The position numbers and the translations under genes are program-made. 26,082 bases of DNA from Planctomycetota bacterium (lineage in GTDB: Bacteria > Planctomycetota > Phycisphaerae > Phycisphaerales > UBA1924). Positions 17,801 through 24,354 of the stretch are shown here, piece after piece; within the stretch, counting starts at the first letter, position 1, and every line of letters starts with the position of its first letter. The stretch lies in NCBI GenBank assembly GCA_023434205.1, contig JAEYTB010000157.1, positions 1 through 26,082 on the forward strand, in the 5' to 3' direction. Under the pieces are notes generated by a model. It was not told where the DNA came from. It saw only the letters and a program-made list of their open reading frames with translations, and searched no databases.

Positions 17801-19816
17801 GGCGACACCGACCTCTTCACCTTCACCACCATCCGCACCGGCAACGTGGTCGTGACGATCACGCCCTTTGACGCCGCCGCGGGTCGCATCGCCGCACGCC
17901 TGAGCATCTTCGACGCCAACGGCAACCTGATCTCCAGCGTGGACGGCGGCCGTCTTGAGGCCATCTCCATCACCATCCCCAACGCCGCCGCGGGCACGCG
18001 TTACTACGCCCTGGTCGAGGCCCTCACCGGCGTCCCCCTCACCACCACCACCGGTGAGTACAGCATCACCGTCGCCGGCCCCGCGGCGACCGGCGGCGGC
18101 CCGGGCACCACGCCCGACGCCATCGACTTCGCCAACCCCAACGTCATCACCCTCAGCCCCCGCACCGGCGATGGGCAGCGTGCCGACACGATCGAGGTCA
18201 TCAACGACCGCGACCTCTTCAGCTTCTCCACCACCGCCGCGGGCAAGGTCTTCGTTCAGCTCGCCGCGGGCAACGGGTCGCTGCTGCGTGCCTCGATCCG
18301 CGTCCTCAACGCGGCGAACGAGCTCGTGCAGTCCGAGGTCGCCTTCGACTCCGATGGGGTCCCCGGCGCCATCGCCCAGGTCTCCTTCGAGGGCACGGCC
18401 CTCACGACCTACTACATCGTGGTCGACGGGCTGGGCGACAGCACCGGCTCCTACACCGTCAAGGTGGACTCCACCCCGCTGGTCAACGAGCTGGTGTACC
18501 CCGAGGGCTACGCCAGCGAGAACACCCGCGAGTTCGTCTCCATCGTCAACCCCAACAACACCGACGTCACTTACACCATCTACCTCCGCTACGAGACCGG
18601 CGACCTGGAGACCGTGGTGGCGACCGCGATCATCCCGGCCAACAGCCGCAGCGGCCTGACCATCATCGACCCCACCTACCGCACCCCCGGCCTGCGCCTC
18701 AACACCCCCTACGCCATTGTCATCAACTCTGACAAGCCGCTGGGCGCCACCCTGGCCCACTACGACTTCGGCAACGGCCTGGGCGACAGCTTCACCGAGA
18801 AGACCGCCCCGACCTGGAACTTCGCCCGCGTGGAGAAGAACGCCGGCATCCTCGACTTCGTCATCTTCTACAACCCCAACGACTTTGACGTCCTGGCGAC
18901 GCTCACCGCCAACGTCAACGGCGTCTCCATCTCCCACACCCTCACCTTCGGCGCCAACCGGCGCGGCGGGTTCGCCATCAACGACATCGCCGACTTCCCC
19001 ACCGGGATCTACGGCGCCTCGCTGACGGTCACGCCCGTCAACCCGGCCAACAACGCCGCCTTCATCGGCGTCGTGGCCTCCCTCAGCCACTACGACCTCA
19101 ACACCAACGCAGCCGCCGGCCTGCTGGGCGACGCCACCGTCGGCTCCACCGCCGGCGTCATCACCGCCGTGGCACAGGGCCCCTCGGTCGACAGCGAGGT
19201 CAACTTCTACAACCCCGGCAGTTCGCCCGCGACCGTGACGCTCACCGCGTCCTACATCCGCACCGCGCTGCCCACCTTCACCAAGACCATCGTGGTCCCG
19301 GCCCGCACCAGCGTGCGGCTCACCGGCTCCGAGCTGGGCTCCTCGCCCGACCAGCCCGTCGGCATCGCCTACCGGGCCAACGTGCCGATCGTCGCGTCGA
19401 GCACCCAGCGCCAGAACGGAGACAACGACTCCACCAGCGCCACCACCGAGGCCGCCACGCAGTTCTTCTTCGGCGACGCCTTCATCGACCCCCGCTTCCC
19501 CGGCCTCCAGGTCGAGTCCCTCTTCCTCTACAACCCAGGCAACGTCGCCAACAACATCACCATCCGCCTCACCTACATCGACGGCACGGTGGACATCATC
19601 ACCCGCAACGTCCCCGCCCGCGGCTTCACCGAAGTCCAGCTCCACGAGCTCGACGAGATCCGCAGCCGCACCGAACCCACCTGGTTCGCCATCGACACCT
19701 TCTCGACCATCCCCTTCGTCGCGGGCATGACCCACTACGACCTGGCCCTCTCGGGCGGCTGGACCACCGCTGGCGTTCCCTTCGGTGTCACCACCCCGCT
19801 CAGCAAGATCGTCTGA
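11834..19816 (+). CDS. Giant modular surface protein with LEPR-XLL-like N-terminus, PPC-like modules and a GGxF propeller-like region
   Basis: A 2660-residue protein in which I see no cysteine. Residues 48-57 (FEPLEGRMML) match the planctomycete LEPR-XLL type of N-terminal motif; there is no ordinary signal peptide. Three beta-sandwich modules resembling pre-peptidase C-terminal (PPC) domains follow (about 91-193, 242-345, 382-469). A fourth starts at 478 (GLDDHADTP) and seems interrupted after GDTDIFQF (near 540). Seven GGxF-type motifs (LYVGGAF, LVVGGDF, LFIGGQF and others at 567, 652, 733, 815, 906, 980 and 1038) suggest a delta-60-like propeller. A calcium-loop-like DLNGDGRLDD is near 1230. 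More PPC-like modules begin at about 1510, 1654, 1800, 1943 and 2095. Four repeats of about 110 residues start near 2234, 2341, 2454 and 2561. There is no PEP-CTERM tail, LPXTG or protease motif. An ATG at 11846 with GGAG upstream is an alternative start. Probable role: surface adhesion or structure, inferred. Confidence 0.85.
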   Translation: MEPGMDRKDFRSLLSKLAGTPHASAPARLLKRVGKAVGATLAGRGGAFEPLEGRMMLEGSFASAVQINLDNGSGRGASIADVNTGTNFINSADPATNNDFYFFDALEDAFVTVLADTSNENPASTLNTRIQVFDANQVQVASGTTNGTLTSGVASDGWAGFVAAAGQRYYVVVSSDGTGPTTGTYTVRVVARNQSFDIGGENPELGVGREQGQFPLPDYAQVLPLPILGQLGGTGLPISSRERQDNIVYKWVVPQGAQWDNFVTINAQSTQGNLSQRLDTRLDIYNASGQLISSDSDAGRINDAFATLRARPGETFYIRVRSDEIRNTNAALATGPFYLVLDAITNVLPINPVTRVGRDPAGGMIGFDNPSTQPNPNMGAPRFQTTSYEFTSQGTGLTIISLTPAGLNPLTDGALRLYDEAGNFVAFNNDFSGPNPQISAQLEGGKRYFLVVDGFELNSGTQYALGIETNVTFNTNNGLDDHADTPAAGDPNDTRRAADLATALIFGPRRALTDADGNVIQDHGQVTTATGQGRIEASGDTDIFQFTPQVSMLNEHAGDNDDNGTALYVGGAFNIANPAEPWPTTSRNLAIWDAADWFFTGAQNVHIPSGTQLGFVDNADTPGTNRAEIYALYDWDLDPTSDPADGFTDHVLVVGGDFDLNFIDPATGQVVTIKNFAIWIQDPGTGRFGWLSLGDVNGPVRAITAYDPEAFDSNGSLGGGEEDDPNNSEIPQLFIGGQFTSVGGGTPANNIAFFDLLQGGWFAMGTGTNGPVHAFTVYDFGDPGAERAFQAGNPGPPPTPSIRFVADTPDRPRSLIVGGAFSNAGGVNAGNIVAWNGLNFENLGTGRINAIPGDPDPDGDGEPNVPPFGGTPPVINLNGPVFALEVFNSADPDDDGPIGVPAGGILYIGGQFTQVNGAPIGPNLMAFGYTLEDEPQNDIYNPQLFVGNFGLSAGTAAHTVFDLAVWDPADLNGNEVPPFLVVGGNLPGMGHIGITDGLAAAQAFNGGTNGIVRALTVLIDDQEPDISETISDTPQQVLYLGGDFTQVFDGDGNPWDALHVAQFSAHNLGLGDFFEFALPSNTAFPTVSTGVDMTDPTLGAATVFALTSFDDGNPLEWDRHDRRAQRLQIVVSPETPSFLNTRVRVFDSNFNVIYDFDRPGSETISPPFPDPSGMLTGSLAVPPDAPGGGFIVELEGVKVWAGATYYIEISGAGTGRYNFSVTTAAAPEDLNGDGRLDDVNATFDEEPDAGRFSNAFNFKVDTALGNGDGTNYRQSATNPGQAPLNGNNRRTQHVTPSIGDRFIQGFDFGNIHNIDDTDLYSFRAEFTGMVEIRLDTTFLPMEYGEALQGDVGNTFRPDTSLVNSRFDGAIRVFRNDFVQVAYNDDNYASGGDFAIQAQGQEVFFTTGGTRVGTLGGVFLNEQDPDNPNAVAVTTFQRRDPRVVIPVIAGNFYFIQIESGQKWVDGRPEDPADRTETLAREREARSAHGAYRLMINQMPFQQAEIIDGQQVLDDHADNNTNIVTDGDLATPIAIGDNPADSLTNGRGSITGVIRNTPLNPLDSDLFSFIAPGSGNMAITVRPTGTGNALLPTFALFAYDDNGRLAPVAVATGQPITGGGVGATLQVVAGQKFVLRVIGQGTSQGAYQVDISGIPVVDDHADNLDLTHATEIQLFDFQGIGAANGRIEAAADSDVFKFRVSNFVPFTITVDSESTLTPDVTIYEVSEDLSGNPILLRVGIATGTPGPDNRNVATTTFAVTPGREIVQNGNVVRAYPFYYVVIKGANPLSDFGSYNINVNFTPTDDHADGDTDFDGNFDTGEYSLATRIVIDAATGQGGDSGSIEVSTDSDLFMFTAAATGPASIVVSRPSTSTLRTRVSILDANAQVIASGLAADDLIAGTAIATLNVARGVTYFVVVEGFEDPLNPNVNTTRTGDYTVSVISPRVDDYPNQDEFTLANAASNIPIVFSTGVGRIGGTAGGDPSNPVLEYSGDTDLFTFTTIRTGNVVVTITPFDAAAGRIAARLSIFDANGNLISSVDGGRLEAISITIPNAAAGTRYYALVEALTGVPLTTTTGEYSITVAGPAATGGGPGTTPDAIDFANPNVITLSPRTGDGQRADTIEVINDRDLFSFSTTAAGKVFVQLAAGNGSLLRASIRVLNAANELVQSEVAFDSDGVPGAIAQVSFEGTALTTYYIVVDGLGDSTGSYTVKVDSTPLVNELVYPEGYASENTREFVSIVNPNNTDVTYTIYLRYETGDLETVVATAIIPANSRSGLTIIDPTYRTPGLRLNTPYAIVINSDKPLGATLAHYDFGNGLGDSFTEKTAPTWNFARVEKNAGILDFVIFYNPNDFDVLATLTANVNGVSISHTLTFGANRRGGFAINDIADFPTGIYGASLTVTPVNPANNAAFIGVVASLSHYDLNTNAAAGLLGDATVGSTAGVITAVAQGPSVDSEVNFYNPGSSPATVTLTASYIRTALPTFTKTIVVPARTSVRLTGSELGSSPDQPVGIAYRANVPIVASSTQRQNGDNDSTSATTEAATQFFFGDAFIDPRFPGLQVESLFLYNPGNVANNITIRLTYIDGTVDIITRNVPARGFTEVQLHELDEIRSRTEPTWFAIDTFSTIPFVAGMTHYDLALSGGWTTAGVPFGVTTPLSKIV

Positions 19817-19838
19817 GCACGCTCTCTCAGCAATGACC

Positions 19839-19868
19839 AAGGCCCGGGCTGACCACAGCCCGGGCCTT
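19839..19868 (+). terminator. Strong rho-independent terminator of the giant gene
   Basis: A perfect 12-bp inverted repeat, AAGGCCCGGGCT and AGCCCGGGCCTT around a 6-nt loop, ends in TTTT (19867-19870). It lies 22 nt after the stop of the giant gene and is well placed to end that transcript. On the opposite strand the tail is weaker, so any effect on the convergent acyl-CoA synthetase-like gene is uncertain. Confidence 0.88.
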
Positions 19869-19976
19869 TTCCATTGTGCTTAGACACCCAACCCCAATCC
19901 CGGAGCCGACCCTGACCCGCCGCGGCGAAGGATCGGGTCGCTCCCGCCCTGCCCGTCACCATTACCCCGCCCGGCG

Positions 19977-21440
19977 CTACACCAGCTTCTTCAGCTCCCG
20001 TCGCACCACTTTCCCGGTCGGGTTGCGGGGCAGGGCCTCCACCACCCGCACCTCCGCCGGGACCTTGTACCCCGCCAGCTTCCCGCGGCAGAGGCGGATC
20101 AGCTCCTGCCCCTCCACCGTCATGCCTTCTCTCGCCTCCACAAACGCGATCGGAACCTCCCCGCGCATCGGGTCGGGCATCCCGATCACCCCCACCCCCC
20201 CCACCGCGGGGTGCGTGCTGATCACTTCCTCAATCTCCCGCGGGAACACGTTCTCCCCGCCGATGATCAGCATCTCCTTCAGCCGCCCGGTGATGTACAG
20301 ATGGCCGTCGTTATCGAAGCGGCCGATGTCCCCCGTCCTGAACCATCCATCCCGAGTAAACGCCTTCGCTGACTCCTCGGGCAGGCGGTAGTACCCCTGC
20401 ATCACGTTCGGACCCTTGATCTGGATCTCCCCCTCCTGCCCAGCGTCCAGCAGCCGCCCATCGTTCAGGTCCGCGATTCGTTCCTCCACCCGCGGCAGCG
20501 CCCGGCCCACCGAGTGCGGACGCCACTCCTCCGGCCTGCACCAGTTTGTCACCGGCGCCGTCTCGGTCAGGCCATAGCCCTCGTTCAGCGTCACCCCGAA
20601 CCGCTCGCGGAACTTCTGGAACACCGCGTCGGGGAGCGGCTCGCCCCCGCTCACCACCAGCCGCAGGCTCGCAAAGTCCTCGGGCTTGGCGTCCTTCACG
20701 CTCAGCAGCGCGTTGTACATGCTCGGGATCGCCACGAAGATCGTCGGCCGGTGCTCCCGCATCAGCCGCACGATCTTCTGCGGCACAAACCGCGCCGTGT
20801 ACACCGACTTCACGTTCGCCGCCAGCGGCAGCAGCGTCAGCACCGTCAGCCCGAAGGTGTGGAACTGCGGCAGCACCCCCAAAATCACGTCCTTCCGCGG
20901 CTCGATCGTCACCCACTCCATGATCTGCGCCAGGTTCGCCCCAATGTTCCCGTGCGACAGCATGACGCCCTTGGGCCGCCCGCTCGTCCCCGACGTGTAC
21001 AACAGCACCCCCAGGTCCTCTTCATCCGCCGACGCGGGCCAGATCGGCTCGGGCACCGCCTTGAAGTCGATGTCTTCCAGGAACACGGTGTTCTTCGCCT
21101 CGGGCGCAGGGATGTGCTCCACCATCTGCCGCGACGTCACGACCGTGTCCGTCCCGCAGTCGTCCACGACGTACTGCAGTTCCTCCTTCTTGAGGAGGTA
21201 GTTCAGCGGCACCACCGTCTTGCCCAGCATCCACCCCGCCAGCGCCGTGATTGGGAACGCCCCGCTCGTGGGCAGCATGATCCCCAGCGTGGGGGTCCCG
21301 CACTTTGCCCGCAGCGCCCCCGCCACGTGCAACGCCCCGACCAGGACCTCTGCCGCCCGGTACGCCCGCCGGTCGTCCACCAGCGCTTCGCGTCCCGGGG
21401 ACCCTGCCAGACGCTTGATGATCGGCCAATGAATGCTCAC
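19977..21440 (-). CDS. Acyl-CoA synthetase-like AMP-dependent ligase
   Basis: A 487-residue member of the adenylate-forming ANL superfamily, which activates a carboxylate as acyl-AMP and usually passes it to CoA. The P-loop motif YTSGTSGRPKG is at 148-158. NEGYGLTET, DGWFRTGDIG and the hinge region GRLKEMLIIGGENVFPREIE follow. The C-terminus has NPTGKVVRREL, whose Lys477 is the usual adenylation lysine. Length and motifs fit FadD- or medium/long-chain acyl-CoA synthetases; the substrate cannot be read from sequence. I placed the start at GTG 21440 (MSIHWPIIKRLAGSPGREAL) with an AGGGGT ribosome-site-like stretch upstream; the open frame beyond lacks family sequence. It has no signal peptide and is probably cytosolic. 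It is divergent from the SPOR-domain gene and convergent with the giant gene. All core motifs are intact, so activity is expected. Confidence 0.92.
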   Translation of the reverse strand: MSIHWPIIKRLAGSPGREALVDDRRAYRAAEVLVGALHVAGALRAKCGTPTLGIMLPTSGAFPITALAGWMLGKTVVPLNYLLKKEELQYVVDDCGTDTVVTSRQMVEHIPAPEAKNTVFLEDIDFKAVPEPIWPASADEEDLGVLLYTSGTSGRPKGVMLSHGNIGANLAQIMEWVTIEPRKDVILGVLPQFHTFGLTVLTLLPLAANVKSVYTARFVPQKIVRLMREHRPTIFVAIPSMYNALLSVKDAKPEDFASLRLVVSGGEPLPDAVFQKFRERFGVTLNEGYGLTETAPVTNWCRPEEWRPHSVGRALPRVEERIADLNDGRLLDAGQEGEIQIKGPNVMQGYYRLPEESAKAFTRDGWFRTGDIGRFDNDGHLYITGRLKEMLIIGGENVFPREIEEVISTHPAVGGVGVIGMPDPMRGEVPIAFVEAREGMTVEGQELIRLCRGKLAGYKVPAEVRVVEALPRNPTGKVVRRELKKLV

Positions 21441-21584
21441 GTACGACCCCTGCCCCCCGGCCCAACTCCAACCCCACACCCGCTCATGCCGCGGGGCGTT
21501 CCTGACCGACAAGTATGCTAACGGAAGGCGTTCGAGTGTGCCCGGAGATGCCGGAATCCACACCCGCCCCGCACGGACACGCCC
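21441..21584. promoter_or_regulatory. Divergent intergenic region with a possible shared promoter core
   Basis: The 144 bp between the two divergent genes holds TATGCT at 21514-21519, a plausible plus-strand -10. Its complement reads AGCATACT, with CATACT as a possible minus-strand -10. No convincing -35 box was seen for either. Evidence is weak. Confidence 0.3.
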
Positions 21585-22412
21585 ATGATCGACCACACCC
21601 TCCACGCTCTTCGCCGCGCACTCGCCGCCGCCCTCCTGTGCCTGGCCGCGATGGCCCCCGTCGGCTGCGCCACCCACCCCCCTGCCGTCTCCAACTACAA
21701 CGCCCTCTTCGCCCAGCACCGCTACGCCGACAGCTACGACGCCGCCGCCAAGGTCGCCGGCTCCAAAAACCCGCTGCTCAAGGACCACGCCTCCCTGGTC
21801 GCCGGCCTCTCCGCCCGCGCCCTGGACCGCACCGCCGATGCCAAGCGCTGGCTCACCCCCATCGCCAACAATGCCGACCCCAGCATCGCCGGCCAGGCCT
21901 CCGCCGCGCTGGGCTCCATCGCCCAGGAGGAAGGCCGCCACCGCGACGCCGCCCCCCTCTTCCTCAGCGCGGGCGCCAAGCTCAAGGGCGACGACGCCGC
22001 CCGGGCCTTCATGTTCGCGGGCGACTCCCTCAAGGCCCTCGGCAAACCCGCCGACGCCCACGCCGCCTACACCAAGGCCCAGGGCCAGCTCGCCTCCGAT
22101 TCCCAACTCAAGGTCGCCCTTGGGGATCGGCTGGCAGCCCCTCTCACCGCTCCAAGCCCTGGGTCTTCAACCGCACAGCCCGCTCCCGGCGGCCGTTTCA
22201 CCGTGCAAACCGGGGCTTTCTCAACGCTCACCAAGGCCAAGGCGGAGGCCGCCAAACTCGCTTCCCGCGGCTTCACTCGCACACTCCCGATCCGCGACGC
22301 ACGGGGCAGCCTCCTTTATGCCGTCCAGGTAGGCCGCTTTCCCACCAAGCAGGAAGCCGAGCGCTTCCGCCGTTCTTTGGGCCGCACCGCCTTCGTCACC
22401 ACCGCCGACTAA
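21585..22412 (+). CDS. SPOR-domain putative lipoprotein
   Basis: A 275-residue exported protein. The N-terminus (MIDHTLHALRRALAAALLCL) is a signal sequence ending near APVGCA; Cys28 is a possible lipidation site, but Pro rather than Leu precedes the VG pair, so the lipobox is imperfect. Residues about 35-180 are Ala-rich helical repeats resembling TPR or Sel1 solenoids (FAQHRYADSYDAAAKVAG, ASAALGSIAQEEGRHRDAA). A Pro/Ser linker follows. The last 75 residues form a SPOR domain (GGRFTVQTGAFSTLTKAKAE and LLYAVQVGRFPTKQEAERFR). SPOR domains bind denuded peptidoglycan glycans, often at division sites, so a cell-wall role is likely by inference. The next gene on the strand begins about 164 bp later and is also exported. 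Confidence 0.85.
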   Translation: MIDHTLHALRRALAAALLCLAAMAPVGCATHPPAVSNYNALFAQHRYADSYDAAAKVAGSKNPLLKDHASLVAGLSARALDRTADAKRWLTPIANNADPSIAGQASAALGSIAQEEGRHRDAAPLFLSAGAKLKGDDAARAFMFAGDSLKALGKPADAHAAYTKAQGQLASDSQLKVALGDRLAAPLTAPSPGSSTAQPAPGGRFTVQTGAFSTLTKAKAEAAKLASRGFTRTLPIRDARGSLLYAVQVGRFPTKQEAERFRRSLGRTAFVTTAD

Positions 22413-22576
22413 AGGCCGTACCCCAGCCCGCGGGCCCGCCAGCCCCAGGGAACTGCCCCGGGACCAAAGCGTATTAACCTGTACGTGCCCTGCGGATCGG
22501 CCGCGCACCGCGCGAGCCGGCCCACAGTACAGGCGCCCGGCCCACCGGGCCCGCCCACCGCACCAAGGACTACCTC

Positions 22577-23584
22577 ATGCCCCACTCGCCCCGCGCCCTC
22601 TGCACCGGTCTCTGCGCTCTCGCCCTGCTCTGCGGCTCCGCAACGGCGCAGGACGGCATCACCACCGGCAGCGGCGTCCCCGAGTGGGTCAAGAAGCTGG
22701 CCATCGACCCACAGAGCCCCGCCGCGCAGCGCTACGCCCAGCACCAGAAAGTCCGCGTCGCTAGCGAGAAGGAACTCCGCAAGCTCCGCCACCAGCACTT
22801 CGGCTCCATCCGCAAGGAGGAGATCCGCCAGGAAGGCCTGCTCAAGCTCCGCGAATACACCGACCCGGCGCTCTTCCCCAGCCTGATCGAGATCTTCGGC
22901 CGCGAGCAGCTCGACGTCCGCCTCGCCACGCTCGACATCTTCGAAGAGTCACGCTCCCACGAGGGTGACACCGCCCTCACCTGGGTCGGAATTTTCGACG
23001 AGAAGCCCGAGGTCCGCGCCGCCGCGGCCAGCCGCCTCCGCAAGCGCATCCAGACCGAGGGTGAAACGCCCGACGGCGTGCGCCAGGTCTGCTTCGAGGG
23101 CATCCGCTCGGGCAAGATCCCCGCGATGGCCTCATCCGCCAACCTCGCGGTAGAGCTCCAGATGCTGGAAGCGATCCCTTGGCTGATCAACGCCCAGGTC
23201 TCCGCCCCACAGAGCCAGGGCGCGGGCGTCGGAACCGGTGAGCGCGAGGGCGCCCTCGCCTGGATCCTGGTGGGCACGCAGATCGCCTTCGTCAGCGACG
23301 TCACCCCTGTCGTCGGCCCCGGGGCTGTTGCCTTTGACCCGCAGCTCTCCGTCGTCACCGAGGGCGTCCTGCTCCGGGTGTTCGACGCGGTCGTCATCTC
23401 CTACAACGTCGACATCCACAACGCCCTCCAGCGCCTCGGCAGCGCGGCGATGGACGGCCAGAACCTCGCCCACCTTGGCTGGAGCACCCCCGCCTGGAAG
23501 GAGTGGTACGCCAAAGAGTTCCTGCCCTACCAGGCGAAGAAGGCGGCCGCTGCGCAGGCCACCGCGGCGTCCGGCAAGGGCTGA
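22577..23584 (+). CDS. Secreted HEAT-like repeat protein, function unknown
   Basis: A 335-residue protein with a signal peptide (MPHSPRALCTGLCALALLCG then SATAQDG; probable cleavage after ATA). The mature part begins with charged helices and then a HEAT/armadillo-like alpha-solenoid at about 70-190 (RKEEIRQEGLLKLREYTDPA, LFPSLIEIFGREQLDVRLAT, KPEVRAAAASRLRKRIQTEG). The following segment (about 220-300) is beta-rich and hydrophobic (ALAWILVGTQIAFVSDVTPV) and I do not recognise it. An Ala/Lys-rich tail ends the protein. The ATG at 22577 has AAGGA about 9 nt upstream. A TATTAA at 22472-22477 could be part of a promoter, but no -35 box was clear. It follows the SPOR-domain gene on the same strand and is convergent with acpS (17 bp between stops). 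An extracytoplasmic scaffold is one possibility; no function is assigned. Confidence 0.75.
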   Translation: MPHSPRALCTGLCALALLCGSATAQDGITTGSGVPEWVKKLAIDPQSPAAQRYAQHQKVRVASEKELRKLRHQHFGSIRKEEIRQEGLLKLREYTDPALFPSLIEIFGREQLDVRLATLDIFEESRSHEGDTALTWVGIFDEKPEVRAAAASRLRKRIQTEGETPDGVRQVCFEGIRSGKIPAMASSANLAVELQMLEAIPWLINAQVSAPQSQGAGVGTGEREGALAWILVGTQIAFVSDVTPVVGPGAVAFDPQLSVVTEGVLLRVFDAVVISYNVDIHNALQRLGSAAMDGQNLAHLGWSTPAWKEWYAKEFLPYQAKKAAAAQATAASGKG

Positions 23585-23601
23585 ACTCCACACCGGCGGA
23601 A

Positions 23602-23985
23602 CTACACTCCGATCGATATTACCGAGGCCATCGCGTGGGTCTCGGTGTGCGAGATGGACACCCGCCACTCGCTCACGCCCTGCGCCGCCGCCAACTCAGC
23701 AGCCCGCCCCGTGACGCTCAGTGTTGGCTGTCCGCTCGCCAGCCGCACCACCTCGATGTCCGTCCACGCGACCCCGCTGCTCCAGCCGGTGCCGAGCGCC
23801 TTCATCGCGGCTTCCTTGACCGCGAAGCGGGCCGCCAGGTGCTCGGCCTCGCGCCGGCTCCCTGCGCCCCGCTGCGCCTCGCCGGGCGTGAACACGCGCT
23901 GCACGAACCGCGCGCCGTGACCCTCCAGCATCGCCGCGATGCGCGAGACTTCGACCAAGTCGATGCCGTGCCCGATGATGCGCAT
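23602..23985 (-). CDS. acpS: Holo-[acyl-carrier-protein] synthase AcpS
   Basis: A 127-residue phosphopantetheinyl transferase that moves 4'-phosphopantetheine from CoA to a serine of apo-ACP, activating it for fatty acid synthesis. The N-terminus MRIIGHGIDLVEVSRI has the Mg-binding Asp9. The second signature, AARFAVKEAAMKALGTG, contains Glu58 and Lys57. VSISHTETHAMASVI is the conserved C-terminal strand and CoA-contact region. Length is typical of the AcpS subgroup (about 120-130). The ATG at 23985 is only 3 bp past the stop of the FmdB-type gene, so it is the last gene of the dnaJ-grpE-fmdB-acpS unit, probably translated by coupling. Placement at the end of a chaperone operon is unusual in my experience, but the enzyme itself looks complete. 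Confidence 0.95.
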   Translation of the reverse strand: MRIIGHGIDLVEVSRIAAMLEGHGARFVQRVFTPGEAQRGAGSRREAEHLAARFAVKEAAMKALGTGWSSGVAWTDIEVVRLASGQPTLSVTGRAAELAAAQGVSEWRVSISHTETHAMASVISIGV

Positions 23986-23988
23986 GCG

Positions 23989-24351
23989 TTACGCGCCGCT
24001 CTTAGTCTTCTTCGGTCTGCCCTTGGCCCCGGACTCCGCGGGTTTGGCCTGCGCCTTGGTCTCCGTCTTCGGCTGGGGTTTCGTCTCGGGCTTTGACTCG
24101 GCGGGCTTGCTCTCCGCCGCCCCGTCCGCCTTGGGCTGCTCCGCTTCCACCGCCTTCTTGTACGACTCGGAGCGGTAGTCCGTCTGGTAGAACCCAGACC
24201 CCTTGAAAATCACCGCCCCGCCCGGCCCGATCACACGCTCCAGCGCGCTCTTCCCGCACTTGGGGCACTTGCGCTTCGCCGATTCCTTGATCGACTGGAA
24301 CACCTCGAAGCCGTGCTTGCACGCGGTGCACTTGTACTCGTATGTGGGCAT
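23989..24351 (-). CDS. FmdB-family zinc ribbon protein with basic low-complexity tail
   Basis: A 120-residue protein starting MPTYEYKCTACKHGFEVFQS, the FmdB-type regulatory/zinc ribbon signature. Cys8, Cys11, Cys29 and Cys32 form two CxxC knuckles that would bind one zinc. The domain ends with RVIGPGGAVIFKGSGFYQTD, also typical. From about residue 75 the sequence becomes a Lys/Pro/Glu/Ala-rich tail (ESKPAESKPETKPQPKT and GAKGRPKKTKSGA), probably disordered and positively charged at the end. FmdB was named from a methylotroph formamidase/amidase operon regulator, but most members have no known role. It sits 3 bp after grpE and 3 bp before acpS, so it belongs to that operon. Binding to nucleic acid or ribosomes is conceivable from the zinc ribbon plus basic tail, but this is speculative. 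Confidence 0.9.
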   Translation of the reverse strand: MPTYEYKCTACKHGFEVFQSIKESAKRKCPKCGKSALERVIGPGGAVIFKGSGFYQTDYRSESYKKAVEAEQPKADGAAESKPAESKPETKPQPKTETKAQAKPAESGAKGRPKKTKSGA

Positions 24352-24354
24352 CCG

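Noticed and set aside
13979..19840. A 1953-codon open frame antisense to the giant gene
   Set aside because: The sense gene uses C in nearly every third position, so this antisense frame consists mostly of GNN codons and cannot meet stops. Its translation is Gly/Val/Asp/Glu/Ala noise with no motif.
22425..22456. GC-rich palindromes after the SPOR-domain gene as a terminator
   Set aside because: The stems are short and no T-run follows on either strand.
21515..22477. A 320-codon plus-strand frame overlapping the SPOR-domain gene
   Set aside because: Arg/Pro-rich shadow; the frame starting at 21585 has a signal sequence and a SPOR domain.
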